A stretch of 64,000 nucleotides of DNA from positions 60,783,027-60,847,026 of the forward strand of contig CM056378.1 of the NCBI GenBank assembly GCA_029718625.1, read 5' to 3'. Below, piece after piece: positions 52,575 through 64,000 of this stretch. The translations under genes and the position numbers were made by a program. Each line of letters opens with the position of its first letter. Within the stretch, counting starts at the first letter, position 1. Source of the DNA: Synaphobranchus kaupii (lineage: Eukaryota; Chordata; Actinopteri; Anguilliformes; Synaphobranchidae). The notes beneath the pieces are model-generated. The model was not told where the DNA came from and ran no database searches. It saw only the letters and a list, made by a program, of their open reading frames with translations.

Positions 52575-55500
52575 TGCAATTGCTTTCGAGTCATTGGGTC
52601 ATGTGACATGGAATCTATTGAAAATAATTTATGATTTTTCCAGTAAACTTTTTTGAAAAATGTATAAAGTAAAAAATGTACTATGTATAAAGAAGCAGAT
52701 ATTGAGAATACAAACAGCGGTACCCTATGTGGGATTAGCAGTAGACATTTTTATTATTCGTTTTATGTTATTGGATCATGTGATGTGGAAGCTATTGAAA
52801 ATAATCCATTATTTTCCAATTATTAAAAATAAAATGTACAAATAGTCAAAATTACAGCATGTGTGCCCTATGTGTGATTAAGAGTAGAATTATGTGCCAT
52901 TGGATTTGAGTCACTTGTTCTTGTGACCTGGAAGCTATTGAAAAGAAATTATAACTTTTCCATTAAAATATTTATTAAAATATAACCTTGCACAATGTGA
53001 AAATTACAAGAAGTGTGCCCGAAGAGGGATTAAGAGTAGTATTTATTCCTATCACTGTTATGTCATTGGATCATGTGACTTGGACGCTATTGAAAAGAAA
53101 CCATAATTTTCCTATTAAAACAGCAGAAATCTATTATTTTTCCATTCAAATATTTATTAAAAAATAAATCTAAACAATTGAAAATTCCAAGAAGTGTGCC
53201 CGAAGTGTGATAAAGAGTAGAATTATTTGGCATTGGATTTTAGTCACTGGGTCATGTGACCTGGAAGCTATTGAAAAGAAAGTATAACTTTTCCATTAAA
53301 CTATTTATTAAAAAATAACGATGCACAATGTGAAAATTACAAGAAGTGTGCCCGAAGAGGGATTAAGAGTAGTATTTATTCCTATCACTGTTATGTCATT
53401 GGATCATGTGACTTGGAAGCTATTGAAAAGAATCCATTATTTTCCTATTAAAACAACAGAAATCTATTATTTTTCAATTCAAATATTTATTACAAAATAA
53501 ATATAAACAACTTGAAAATTCCAAGAAGTGTGCCCGAAGTGGGATTAAGAGTAGAATTTATTACTATTAGCATAATGTCACTGGATCATGTGACTTGGAA
53601 TCTATTGAAAAGAATCCATTATTTTCCTATTAAAACAACAGAAATCTATTATTTTTCCATTAAAATATTTATTAAAAAATAAACACGCAAAAAGTGAAAA
53701 TTACAAGAAGTGTGCCCGAAGTGTGATAAAGAGTAGAATTATTTGGCATTGGATTTTAGTCACTGGGTCATGTGACCTGGAAGCTATTGAAAAGAAAGTA
53801 TAACTTTTCCATTTAAATATTTATTAAAAAATAACCATGCACAAGGTGAAAATTACAAGAAGTGTGCCCGAAGTGGGATTAAGAGCAGAATTTATTACTA
53901 TTAGCATAATGTCACTGGATCATGTGACTTGGAAGCTATTGAAAAGAATCCATTATTTTCCTATTAAAACAACAGAAATCTATTATTTTTCCATTAAAAT
54001 ATTTATTAAAAAATAAACACGCAAAAAGTGAAAATTACAAGAAGTGTGCCCGAAGTGTGATAAAGAGTAGAATTATTTGGCATTGGATTTTAGTCACTGG
54101 GTCATGTGACCTGGAAGCTATTGAAAAGAAAGTATAACTTTTCCATTAAACTATATATTAAAAAATAACCATGAACAATGTGAAAATTACAAGAAGTGTG
54201 CCCGAAGAGGGATTAAGAGTAGTATTTATTCCTATCACTGTTATGTCATTGGATCATGTCACTTGGAAGCTATTGAAAAGAATCCATTATTTTCCTATTA
54301 AAACAACAGAAATCTATTATTTTTCCATTAAAATATTTATTAAAAAATAAACACGCAAAAAGTGAAAATTACAAGAAGTGTGCCCGAAGTGTGATTAAGA
54401 GTAGAATTATGTGCCATTGGATATGAGTCACTGGGTCATGTGACCTGGAAGCTATTGAAAAGAAAGTATAACTTTTCCATTTAAATATTTATTAAAAAAT
54501 AACCATGCACAACGTGAAAATTACAAGAAGTGTGCCCGAAGTGGGATTAAGAGCAGAATTTATTACTATTAGCATAATGTCACTGGATCATGTGACTTGG
54601 AAGCTATTGAAAAGAATCCATTATTTTCCTATTAAAACAACAGAAATCTATTATTTTTCCATTAAAATATTTATTAAAAAATAAACACGCAAAAAGTGAA
54701 AATTACAAGAAGTGTGCCCGAATTGTGATAAAGAGTAGAATTATTTGGCATTGGATTTTAGTCACTGGGTCATGTGACCTGGAAGCTATTGAAAAGAAAG
54801 TATAACTTTTCCATTAAACTATATATTAAAAAATAACCATGAACAATGTGAAAATTACAAGAAGTGTGCCCGAAGAGGGATTAAGAGTAGTATTTATTCC
54901 TATCACTGTTATGTCATTGGATCATGTCACTTGGAAGCTATTGAAAAGAATCCATTATTTTCCTATTAAAACAACAGAAATCTATTATTTTTCCATTAAA
55001 ATATTTATAAAAAAATAACCATGCACAATGTGAAAATTACAAGAAGTGTGCCCGAAGTGGGATTAAGAGTAGAATTTATTCCTATTAGCATAATGTCACT
55101 GGATCATGTGACTTGGAAGCTATTGAAAAGAATCCATTATTTTCCTATTAAAACAACAGAAATCTATTATTTTTCCATTACAATATTTATTAAAAAATAA
55201 ATATAAACAACGTGAAAATTCCAAGAAGTGTGCCCGAAGTGAGATTAAGAGTAGAATTATTTGGCATTGGATTTTAGTCACTGGGTCATGTGACCTGGAA
55301 GCTATTGAAAAGAAAGTATAACTTTTCCATTAAAATATTTATTCAAAAATAACCATGCACAATGTGAAAATTACAAGAAGTGTACCCGAAGTGGGATTAA
55401 GAGTAGAATTTATTACTATTAGCATAATGTCATTGGATCATGTGACTTGGAAGCTATTGAAAAGAATCCATTATTTTCCTATTAAAACAACAGAAATCTA

Positions 55501-56960
55501 TTATTTTTCCATTAAAATATTTATTAAAAAATAAACACACATAAAGTGAAAATTACAAGAAGTGTGCCCGAATTGGGATTAAGAGTAGAATTATGTGCCA
55601 TTGGATATGAGTCACTGGGTCATGTGACCTGGAAGCTATTGAAAAGAAAGTATAACTTTTCCATTAAACTATTTATTAAAAAATAACCATGCACAATGTG
55701 AAAATTACAAGAAGTGTGCCCGAAGAGGGATTAAGAGTAGTATTTATTCCTATTACTGTTATGTCATTGGATCATGTGACTTGGAAGCTATTGAAAAGAA
55801 TCCATTATTATCCTATTAAAACAACAGAAATCTATTATTTTTCAATTCAAATATTTATTACAAAATAAATATAAACAACTTGAAAATTCCAAGAAGTGTG
55901 CCCGAAGTGGGATTAAGAGTAGAATTTATTACTATTAGCATAATGTCATTGGATCATGTGACTTGGAAGCTATTGAAAATAATCCATTATTTTCCTATTA
56001 AAACAATAGAAATCTATTATTTTTCCATTAAAATATTTATTAAAAAATAACCATGCACAATGTGAAAATTACAAGAAGTGTGCCCGAAGAGGGATTAAGA
56101 GTAGTATTTATTCCTATCACTGTTATGTCATTGGATCATGTGACTTGGAAGCTATTGAAAAGAATCCATTATTATCCTATTAAAACAACAGAAATCTATT
56201 ATTTTTCAATTCAAATATTTATTACAAAATAAATATAAACAACTTGAAAATTCCAAGAAGTGTGCCCGAAGTGGGATTAAGAGTAGAATTTATTACTATT
56301 AGCATAATGTCATTGGATCATGTGACTTGGAAGCTATTGAAAATAATCCATTATTTTCCTATTAAAACAATAGAAATCTATTATTTTTCCATTAAAATAT
56401 TTATTAAAAAATAAACACGCACAAAGTGAAAACTACAACAAGTGTGCCCTAAGTGTGATTAAGAGGAGAATTATATGCCATTTGATTTGAGTCACTGGGT
56501 AATGTGACCTGGAAGCTATTGAAAAGAAAGTATAACTTTTCCATTAAAATATTTATTTTAAATAAATATGCACAAAGTTAAAAATTACAAGAAGTGTGCC
56601 CTAAGTGGGATTAACAGTAGAATTATTTGCCATTGGATTAGAGTCACTGGGTCATGTGACCTGGAAGCTAGTGAAAATAAAGTATAACTTTTCCATTAAA
56701 ATATTTATAAAAAAATAAACATGCACAAAGTTAAAATTACAAGAAGTGTGCCCGAAGTGGGATTAAGAGTAGAATTTATTACTATCACTGTTATGTCATT
56801 GGATCATGTGACTTGGAATCCATTGAAAATAATTAATTATCTTCCTATTAAAAAAATAGACATCTATAATTTTTTCATTATAATATAATTATAATTACCA
56901 TTAATATTCATAAAAAAATAAATATGCACAAAGTGAAAATTACAAGAGGTGTGTCCTATG
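52575..56960. repeat. Right-arm satellite array, inverted, irregular dimer pattern
   Basis: The landmark AGTATAACTTTTCC occurs at 53281, 53797, 54131, 54465, 54799, 55315, 55649 and 56529. Spacings are 516, 334, 334, 334, 516, 334 and 880, which equal 152 + n x 182 with n = 2, 1, 1, 1, 2, 1 and 4. So the same two monomers as in the left arm are present in reverse orientation, with extra copies of the 182-bp monomer. Confidence 0.93.
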
Positions 56961-58008
56961 TGGGATTAGAAGTAAAATTATTATCCATATGTCCTGGAAG
57001 CTATTGAAAACAAATATACTATTTTTCTATTATTTTATATTTTCTACAGATTAAGATTAAGATAAGGAGTTATGTAAAGAGACCAAATATGTATTGCTTG
57101 TCGGTTGAGGTCCCAAGTCAACTTTAGTCCTTTTCGACTTCACTCTTTTTCCCACCATTCAGGAATAAATAGATGTAGATAAACTGAAATTGAACGAGAT
57201 TACAATGGAATTCATTGCTCATGCTTTTTGGTGCTCAATACATACCTTAATAGACTGCGGTAAAGTTAACTGGTATACACATTATAACCAAAGAAACATT
57301 TATCTCTAATCTAAGATCTATTGATATGGTAACAGCAGTTAATTCCTAATAAATCCCTGTTGTGGAAATCTGAAAAAGAGAGTTCCCTGATCAATATGCA
57401 ATTGGTTTGCAGCATGTTTGTGCTGTCATATCAGAGCTATTGACTTTTTTCTGTAGCCTAGGTGTAATATCACAAAAAAATTACTTTTTATAAAAATTAA
57501 ATGAACCGAAATTAACGCGAAAATAAAGCTTGTCCCCTTAACTCCATATTTCCTTTACCCTAAAACAATTGGTTCGTACAAAAAAGCGATTGAGATTTTA
57601 ACTGAACCAATTACGCACTTTTTAGACGGTCCCTACGTGTTGGCTTGAGCAGTCCGAGACTCAAAATGAAGAATTATCGTTGCGAACATCTAAATATCGT
57701 TTAAAAATAAATATTAGGCCTAATGGATAAATTAAATGTTGTGCCCTGGTGCTGAAAGGCCCCACATTATAACACAATTGTTCTGGATTGTGTCACCTTT
57801 GTCATTTCGAAGTTATTGACGAGATTTTTTGTAATATTAAAATAACGATGAAAGATCAAACGAAGCGTTTGCTGCGTTCTCTGAACTCCTCTGATTTAGA
57901 GCTGTTATTTTCAGCTCATTGGCTTGTTCTGTTGAAGAGCTATTGACGTCCGAAAATCGAATATCGAACATCGAATATAAAACTAACTTTACCGCAGTCA
58001 AAAACTGG

Positions 58009-58457
58009 TAGGCCTATGCAGTAACAACAATGCTATCACATATTTTATAACTCTAGAGATGTAGGCTATACCTTGCCAAAAATCACAAGAGCATTATTCC
58101 CCTCAGATGGTACCGACCAACCCTACTGGCTCACGGACTACTAGGTGTACGAATTATATATTATAATTTTTGACGTAAAAAATTATACCTAACACATAAA
58201 AGAGAAAACCTCTGTATCTCTTTGTATGTCTGGTGCACAGCAGCCAGCAGATGGCACGCAATGTACCCACACGCACGCACGCATTAATTAGGTATAGGGC
58301 CGACTAAATGGCCAATTCAATTAGTGATTGTGTGCTCCAACGGGTATCAGAACTAGTCCATCTGATTATCAACTCATCACCCATGGTAAGGATAAGCCAC
58401 AAATCAGCTGTGGAGACTGCCACCTACAAGTTCATAACAGTGTCATCTTCAGAGATA
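58009..58457. other. Flank of the giant element, no gene
   Basis: Short low-complexity CACACGCACGCACG at 58268-58282; otherwise nothing recognised. Confidence 0.35.
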
Positions 58458-58459
58458 TA

Positions 58460-59990
58460 CACTACTCACAAAAAGTTAGGGATATTCGGCTTTCGGGTGA
58501 AATTTCAGGATGAACCTAAAATGCACTATAACCTTTACAGGTGAAATTAATTTGACCTTCTCTAAACTTTTGAATGCACATGTCCAACTATTCAATGTTT
58601 CAGTACTTTTTGCACAACTTGCTGTTCTCTTACAAGGAGCTGAACGGCAAAATTCACAACAGGTGTTTGATCCATGAATCGACCAATAAATTTCCTGGTT
58701 CAATTAGAATTGGTATTTAAACAGTCCTCTTCATCATGCTGTTCACATTTTGACATCATGAGACCAAGACGACACCTAACAATTGATCAACAGTACCTCG
58801 CCATTGCGAGGCTTCAAACAGGATGTTCTCAGAGGGAAGTGGCCACTGAGCTTAGAGTGTCACAGAGTGTCATCAGCAGGTTGCAACAGAGATACAGAGA
58901 GACTGGAAGAGTCACAGAAAGGCATAGAAGTGGACGTCCTTTGGCCACATCCCACACTGATGACCGCTTCATTGTGAACAGTGCCCTGCGGAACCGGATG
59001 ATGAATGCCACTCAACTCCAGGCACATTTAAGGGAGGTGAGAGGCACCCAAGTGTCACGTCAGACCATTCGAAACCGTTTACATCAGCGTGGTCTGCGTG
59101 CTAGACGACCTGCAAGGGTACCTGACCACACCACCAGGCACAGGCGTCATCGTCTTGCATGGGCCAGGGAGCATTTACGCTGGACGAGGGACCAGTGGGC
59201 CTCAGTGCTGTTCTCTGATGAAAGTCGATTCACGTTGAGCAGAAATGATGGCCGCCAACGATGTTGGAGACGTCAAGGAGAGCGCTATGCATCAGCCACT
59301 GTTGTCACCAGACGACCCTTTGGTGGTGGCGGTGTTACAGTGTGGGCAGGTGTGTCTAGTCAATACAGAACTGCCCTACACTTTGTGAATGGTACAGTGA
59401 CAAGCCCATACTACCTGAATAACATCATTAATCCAGTCATTGTGCCCCTGCATGAACAACACAGGCCTAATTTCATCTTCATGGACGACAATGCTCCAGC
59501 TCATCGAGGTCGCATCATTAGGGAAAGGCTGCTGGAGACTGGGGTACCTCAAATGGAGTGGCCTGCACTTTCTCCAGACCTGAATCCCATAGAAAACCTA
59601 TGGGATCAGCTGACTCACCGTGTAGAGGCTCGTAACTCTGTACCCCAGAACCTCAATGACCTGAGGGCCGCCCTTCAAGAAGAGTGGGATGCCATGCCTC
59701 AGCAGACAATAAGTCGACTTGTGAACAGCATGAGACGTCATTGTCAAGCTGTAATTGATGCTCAAGGGCACATGACAAGTTATTGAGACATTGACATTTT
59801 TGTTGTGGTATACCCACCACTGTTGTTGGCTTTTGTTTCAATAAACTGTTTGAGATGAGGAAATCACCATTGCATGCTTCTACTTAAATGCCCTACTTTC
59901 ATGATACGTATAATATCACTGTAGCGTGAACTTACATTTTCCATAAATTTCACCCGAAAGCCAAATATCCCTAACTTTTTGTGAGTAGTG
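58460..59990 (+). mobile_element. Complete Tc1-like transposon, copy 2 (1531 bp)
   Basis: CACTACTCACAAAAAGTTAG ends and complement, TA at 58458-58459 and 59991-59992. Same length and nearly the same sequence as copy 1, opposite orientation, 20.6 kb apart. Inserted about 450 bp outside the giant foldback element. Confidence 0.95.
58758..59786 (+). CDS. Tc1 transposase, DD34E, intact (copy 2)
   Basis: 342 residues, with the same start reasoning as copy 1. The only amino-acid difference I see is near the C-terminus, MRRHCQAV here versus MRRRCQAV in copy 1. The two HTH motifs, GRP hinge and the D, D, E triad ([24 protein letters not shown]) are unchanged. Both copies being intact and almost identical implies that the family moved recently, or that one copy derives directly from the other. 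Confidence 0.95.
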   Translation: MRPRRHLTIDQQYLAIARLQTGCSQREVATELRVSQSVISRLQQRYRETGRVTERHRSGRPLATSHTDDRFIVNSALRNRMMNATQLQAHLREVRGTQVSRQTIRNRLHQRGLRARRPARVPDHTTRHRRHRLAWAREHLRWTRDQWASVLFSDESRFTLSRNDGRQRCWRRQGERYASATVVTRRPFGGGGVTVWAGVSSQYRTALHFVNGTVTSPYYLNNIINPVIVPLHEQHRPNFIFMDDNAPAHRGRIIRERLLETGVPQMEWPALSPDLNPIENLWDQLTHRVEARNSVPQNLNDLRAALQEEWDAMPQQTISRLVNSMRRHCQAVIDAQGHMTSY

Positions 59991-59992
59991 TA

Positions 59993-62040
59993 TGTAGGAA
60001 ACTTCATCCGTACACAGAGGGATATTGAAGCTACAACATTATATAATCCTGACCATGTAGGACTATTCAGGAGGTTTGGGGGAGGGGCTAAAGCGCTTCA
60101 AAAACAGCATGTTATCTAACCCTAACCCTCATATGACAACAATCCAGATGTATTTGGTAGCTAAAATAAGGTCTACACTAGTGCAAATCCAAACACAATG
60201 ACTGTGATTAGGAAAAACATCAATACCTTGAAGGATTTTTTTCCACCAAATAAGCAAAAAAATCAAAAGACTTAATTTTATCCAGGCTGGAGTCTCAAAG
60301 GGTCTCAGAAACTACACCTCAAAGAGGCTCTAACCAGACAGAGGTGAAAATTAAACTTTGTCGTAGGACAAAACTAAAGACGTTTTTGGAAAGGCCTTGA
60401 CCTGGAGAATAACGTTTGTCAATTATTTTGCCCTGACACCCCAGGGGACTCAGTAGCGCCCCCTAGAAGGGCAAAACTGGCCAAACTTCAAATGCTTCTA
60501 ATTCTGGAACCAATGGACATATCGGGTAGATATTTAACAGGATGATTAACTAACTAGTCTTTCATAAATAATGTCAGAGCCAGCCTTCAAGCTCTAACAG
60601 AAGGGCCTGAATAAAACGTTTGATACTTAATCATTTGATACTTTGATGATTCAATTATATGATCAATTGGGATCTTAACTGATGCTATATTGAACATAAA
60701 TTCAGGTCAATAGGATTAGTATTTTTTTCGTTATTGGTACTAATAGTTTAGAACTACAATTCCCCAAAAACCAGAGCTCTACGTAATGATGGCCTGTGAA
60801 AAGATGGCGCCGTCTGTAGTCCGTTTAGGGTTAGGGTTCGGATAATAAATATATAGCCTACGGCTAATCTGGGTCGCCCCATGTAGGGGACAGTATTAAA
60901 ATGAATTGAGATTGTGGGATTTTGACCATATCCGACATAAACTGTTTGCTTTTTTTGTGACTGAATAAACCTTTCCACATGTTTTTTGTGTCCCTAACAT
61001 ATTTAGCGGTTATCGCCATCAACCAGTAGCTACTCAAAAGTCACTCGTCTGGTAAACAAAATTCACTAGCCGGCTAGCTAGCTAACAACCGAAAAGTAGC
61101 ATAGTAGCCAAGCCCACAGTAACACCTCTAAATTTCGTTCTATGTAGCACGAAAACAGTCTGAGAAATGCTAGCATTGAAAATGCATGGGTTTAAATTTC
61201 GTTCTGTGTAGCACGATAAAAGTCGGACAATCGTGCTCCGGGTGACGATTCAATAGATTAATTGTCGTGACTATGAGCATGAAAAAGCGTGAGACCGGGT
61301 TGATTTTTCACCTAACATAACAAAGTGTAGGCTACCATTGTGCTATTGTGTGGTAAATTTATTAAACATCCTCACATAAATTTTTGGAAATACTGACTTA
61401 TTTCTTTGTGATGGAGTTCATTTCACCCCTAGGGGAAATTATATTTTTCTAAATGCTATTTTACAGTCCCTTAAATACTGAATTCAGGGGAGGAGACGCT
61501 GCCTTTACGGTTTTCCCTGCCCAATTCTGGCAGTTTCTCCAATCCTGGATTTGGCTTTTAACGGAACAGGGTTTTTTTAATGAACTAAGTCAGGTTTTCA
61601 AAATTTATGTGATTATTTTTAAATTTAATTTGTAGCCATGACATTGTTCACCCAACGCCCTCTGCTCTTCTCCTCACCCCTGTCCCTTATCTTCCCTACA
61701 AACACCCCCCCCCCCCCCGCACATCTTGTCCTCTCCAGCCATGCCAATCCATGGCCTTCTTTGCGTATTTCTCCCCACGCTGGATGTAGCTGTCTAGTAT
61801 GTACATTTTGGGGAAACAGTAATAAAAAGTTTCAATTAATTATAAAACTTGTTTTTTTATTGAAGGGTTCATTGTTTGCATATGTCATACAGTGGTATAA
61901 GGAGAAATTGCTAATTTTTTTTCGTTTGTAAAGACTAAATAATCAAATGTACACCATTCAAAATTATGAATCATGAATAAGGGAAACATTTTTATTCTTC
62001 GATATGCTGCGTTTCATTCACAGCAAGTTTAATCACCGTC
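59993..62040. other. About 2 kb without a supported gene
   Basis: 61131-61215 has a direct repeat of AAATTTCGTTCT[AG]TGTAGCACGA. 61689-61700 is a C run. 61637-61931 is open for 97 codons but proline-rich and low-complexity. Telomere-like GTTTAGGGTTAGGGTTCGG at 60824-60842 is too short to matter. Confidence 0.4.
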
Positions 62041-62295
62041 TCCAACGTTGTCCTGGACGATAAGGGAAAAAAAACGTAGAGACGTTAGGAGTTTGTTATG
62101 ACACAGCAAAGTTCAGCAGCCTGTCTCAGTTTAAAGCCCACTCACCACATCAAGGTGCAGGCTGAACGTGAGAACACAGGATAAGACGCACATCCACAAG
62201 ACAAACCCTGACAAGACACATTAAAATGACAAGGTCACATTAAGGAAAAATGTACACGTTTATGTGGGCTCTAAGTGGTAGCCTACTAGCAAAAC

Positions 62296-62443
62296 TCATC
62301 CAGGGGTGTCTGTAAGCAAAGACACTTCGTTTATGCGCTGTTAAAAGTGCATTACCGTATCTGGTTTTGATGCGCAACTTCAGTTCCTCAATCCAGTTGA
62401 TTTCTTTTGAGCGATGAGAGGATGCACACGTGTAAATCGACAT
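62296..62443 (-). CDS. Two exon-like frames of a possible small gene, unrecognised
   Basis: On minus, 62443-62356 reads MSIYTCASSHRSKEINWIEE then LKLRIKTRY, ending at a donor G|GTAATG. After an acceptor (TTTGCTTACAG) at 62310 the frame continues DTPG and stops at 62296. Upstream of the Met the same frame is open through a hydrophobic stretch (AAFTSLLCCFC), so a signal or anchor segment may precede it. Further along minus, MCVLSCVLTFSLHLDV (donor GTG|GTGAGT near 62145) and DNVGDGD plus stop (acceptor TCGTCCAG near 62056) could form another short spliced frame, followed by AATAAA at about 62000. All weak; no family recognised. Confidence 0.22.
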
Positions 62444-62479
62444 ACAAAAGCAACATAATAGGCTAGTAAACGCAGCCAC

Positions 62480-64000
62480 AATAACTTAATGTAATGTTAT
62501 GTAAAACTACCATGTTCTATAGCCTAGATGGGCTATAGACAACGGGGAGCACTCGCTGTTCTTCGCAAACATTTACCGCATAGCCTACTGTGTCACGCGG
62601 TTACACAAAATAGGCTATTTCGAAAAATATAACCAGCTAATGACATGTTGGATCCACCAACCTTACCCTTATATTAAAACAAAGTTCTTTCCAGCCCGCT
62701 TTCCTGGGTCCAGCGCCTACCCCACTCTAACCGTAGAGTGGATGTCGTGATTATTATAGTATTATGTGAAAAGCAAAACAATAAATACATAGATACAATC
62801 TTAAATAGGTCTATGATACGATTACGTTCACATAATTAAATAACGATTATTGCATCTGCTTGTTTATTTTGTTTAATCCGTAACGTTAGTCTGTGGTATG
62901 GCTAGGCAGTAGCCTAGCTCCAGCGGTAACATTACATTACATCCGGACCGGCTGACTCAAGATTTCCGTAAACCAGCCTTGCGCGGCTAGCTAATAGTGT
63001 GGTGTGGCCATGTAACTGTAGCCTAAATAATTAGAAATCGCGACCACAGTGAAACTTGTCGCCTATTTTTCCAGGTATAGCCTCTCATGAATGTCTGTTA
63101 TTGTTAGACTGTTAGAATGAACTATGGTGATCTTGTAGTGTTATCGTAACGTTAGACAGATTAATGGCTAGGCTATAGGCCACGGATATCTTGTTGAAAT
63201 ACCTCAGCCTAACGTGAGCAAAACTGCAAATCCAGATAAACGAGCCACGAATAGTTACTAAAAATCTTTAATAACTGTCTTGTTAACTAGCGTTATTAAC
63301 AAGCATAATACGCCGGGAGCCGGACAACATTTCTGTAGCCAACCCGATGTTGACCCGCTACCGTTAGCGTCTTGCTATCCGGGCGGCTTTTCAGACTTCA
63401 ACACTAACATATTCACTGGGTGTGTTACTAATTAGTGTAATCTAACAACACCCATCTTGAGATATGAAGTATGACCTTAGAAATATTACACGCGCGAAAG
63501 CATTTGAAAACCATTTCATTATTATGCACAAGATAGCTGGTAGCTAAGCGAACTTCATGCTACAGCAACGGAAGCAGTTAGCTGAATGCTCATAGCAAGT
63601 CAGCTAACCATAGAGTTCAATAGAGGTTGAGAGAATGGATTTGAGGCGAAAATGCCAATAGGCCTCCTCACGTGATTGCCCTGTGACGTAACTAAAATTA
63701 CCACGTGACCATGTTCTTAACCAATCACAGTTCAGTGCGCTTACTAAACACTCACCGATGAGTATTTTTAAATCATGGCTCTCTTTTTTCTGTGTAGGCT
63801 AAAAAAAAATTTAACCCAGGAAAAATGTAAAATGTGATTGCCTGCTTCTATTGACTACAATATTGTGAACTTTTGATACCTAGATTGCGCTGGGGCCACT
63901 ATGTTGACTTTCACAACGCACCATTGGAAATACATGGCAGAGCTCATAATAATACTATTTCCGGGCCATGGCAGCCATCTTGTGGCGGTGCCATTGCGGA
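62480..64000. other. About 1.5 kb without a supported gene
   Basis: Moderately AT-rich, with several GCTAACGTTA-like words and no long ORF or terminal repeat. The last 400 bp include CACGTGAC motifs (63671, 63702) that could be promoter-like E-boxes of a neighbouring gene, but this is not supported further. Confidence 0.35.

Larger units (their letters stand above)
42046..57998. mobile_element. Giant inverted-repeat (foldback) element, 15.95 kb
   Basis: Ends ACTGCGGTAAAGTTAGTTTT and complement (AACTAACTTTACCGCAGT). Flanks: CAAAACTGG at 42037-42045 and CAAAAACTGG at 57999-58008, a 9-10-bp duplication with one base of difference. Each arm has an outer unique zone of about 850 bp (42046-42890; 57160-57998), including an internal AACTTTACCGCAG copy near 42770, and an inner satellite array. 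The centre (46699-52560) holds MITEs, a SINE, a PHD exon and a LINE ORF1-like scrap. A 9-bp-class duplication and very long TIRs would suit a Mutator-like or other long-TIR superfamily, but no transposase was recognised, so the class is left open. Confidence 0.85.

Noticed and set aside
60824..60842. Interstitial telomere repeat (TTAGGG)
   Set aside because: Only about two and a half units; expected by chance in fish non-coding DNA.

Overview
The window looks like repeat-saturated DNA of a ray-finned (teleost) fish. The signs are L2-clade LINEs with the usual fish 3' tail, an I-clade LINE with RNase H, DD34E Tc1 elements, Sleeping Beauty-like termini, hAT, Harbinger and TTAA-type (Kolobok-like) elements, and a tRNA-derived SINE. 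There is no prokaryotic organisation, no rRNA and no convincing complete host gene. Most sequence belongs to mobile elements, many nested or reciprocally inserted, with a few isolated exon-like open frames flanked by splice sites.

Layout. 0-4 kb: a LINE ORF1-like frame (coiled coil plus RRM-like part, cut by the window edge) and a frameshifted L2 LINE, both on minus. 4.3-6.2 kb: a 203-bp hAT MITE and a 1.17-kb hAT derivative keeping a BED zinc finger, each with a perfect 8-bp target duplication. 7.6-11.4 kb: a second L2 LINE split by a Kolobok-like transposon that carries a THAP-domain exon (minus) and a P2X7-C-terminus-like cysteine-rich ORF (plus). 11.4-14.7 kb: palindromic MITE copies, a 424-bp tandem repeat, a Tc1 terminus and exon-like frames. 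14.96-19 kb: unit A of a diverged duplication whose partner, unit B, lies at 34.2-38.4 kb; each copy holds insertions absent from the other. 18.97-26.4 kb: a four-level nest ending in a full-length, apparently intact I-clade LINE with two ORFs.

27.4-32.9 kb is a foldback element with eight 168-bp tandem units in each inverted arm and a frameshifted Tc1 transposase in the middle. 42.05-58.0 kb is a far larger one: a 15.95-kb inverted-repeat element with arms built from a dimeric satellite (152 + 182 bp), a 9-10-bp flanking duplication, and a centre holding a PHD-finger exon. The two share the terminal motif ACTGCGGT and the same design, and are the best candidates here for a little-described element class. 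Two intact Tc1 copies of equal length (1531 bp, DD34E transposase of 342 aa differing at one residue) lie at 36.3-37.8 kb and 58.5-60.0 kb in opposite orientation. 60-64 kb is mostly unassigned.

The genes do not form a pathway. They are the replication machinery of separate elements, and what the window mainly offers is a readable relative chronology of insertions, supported by target duplications and empty sites.
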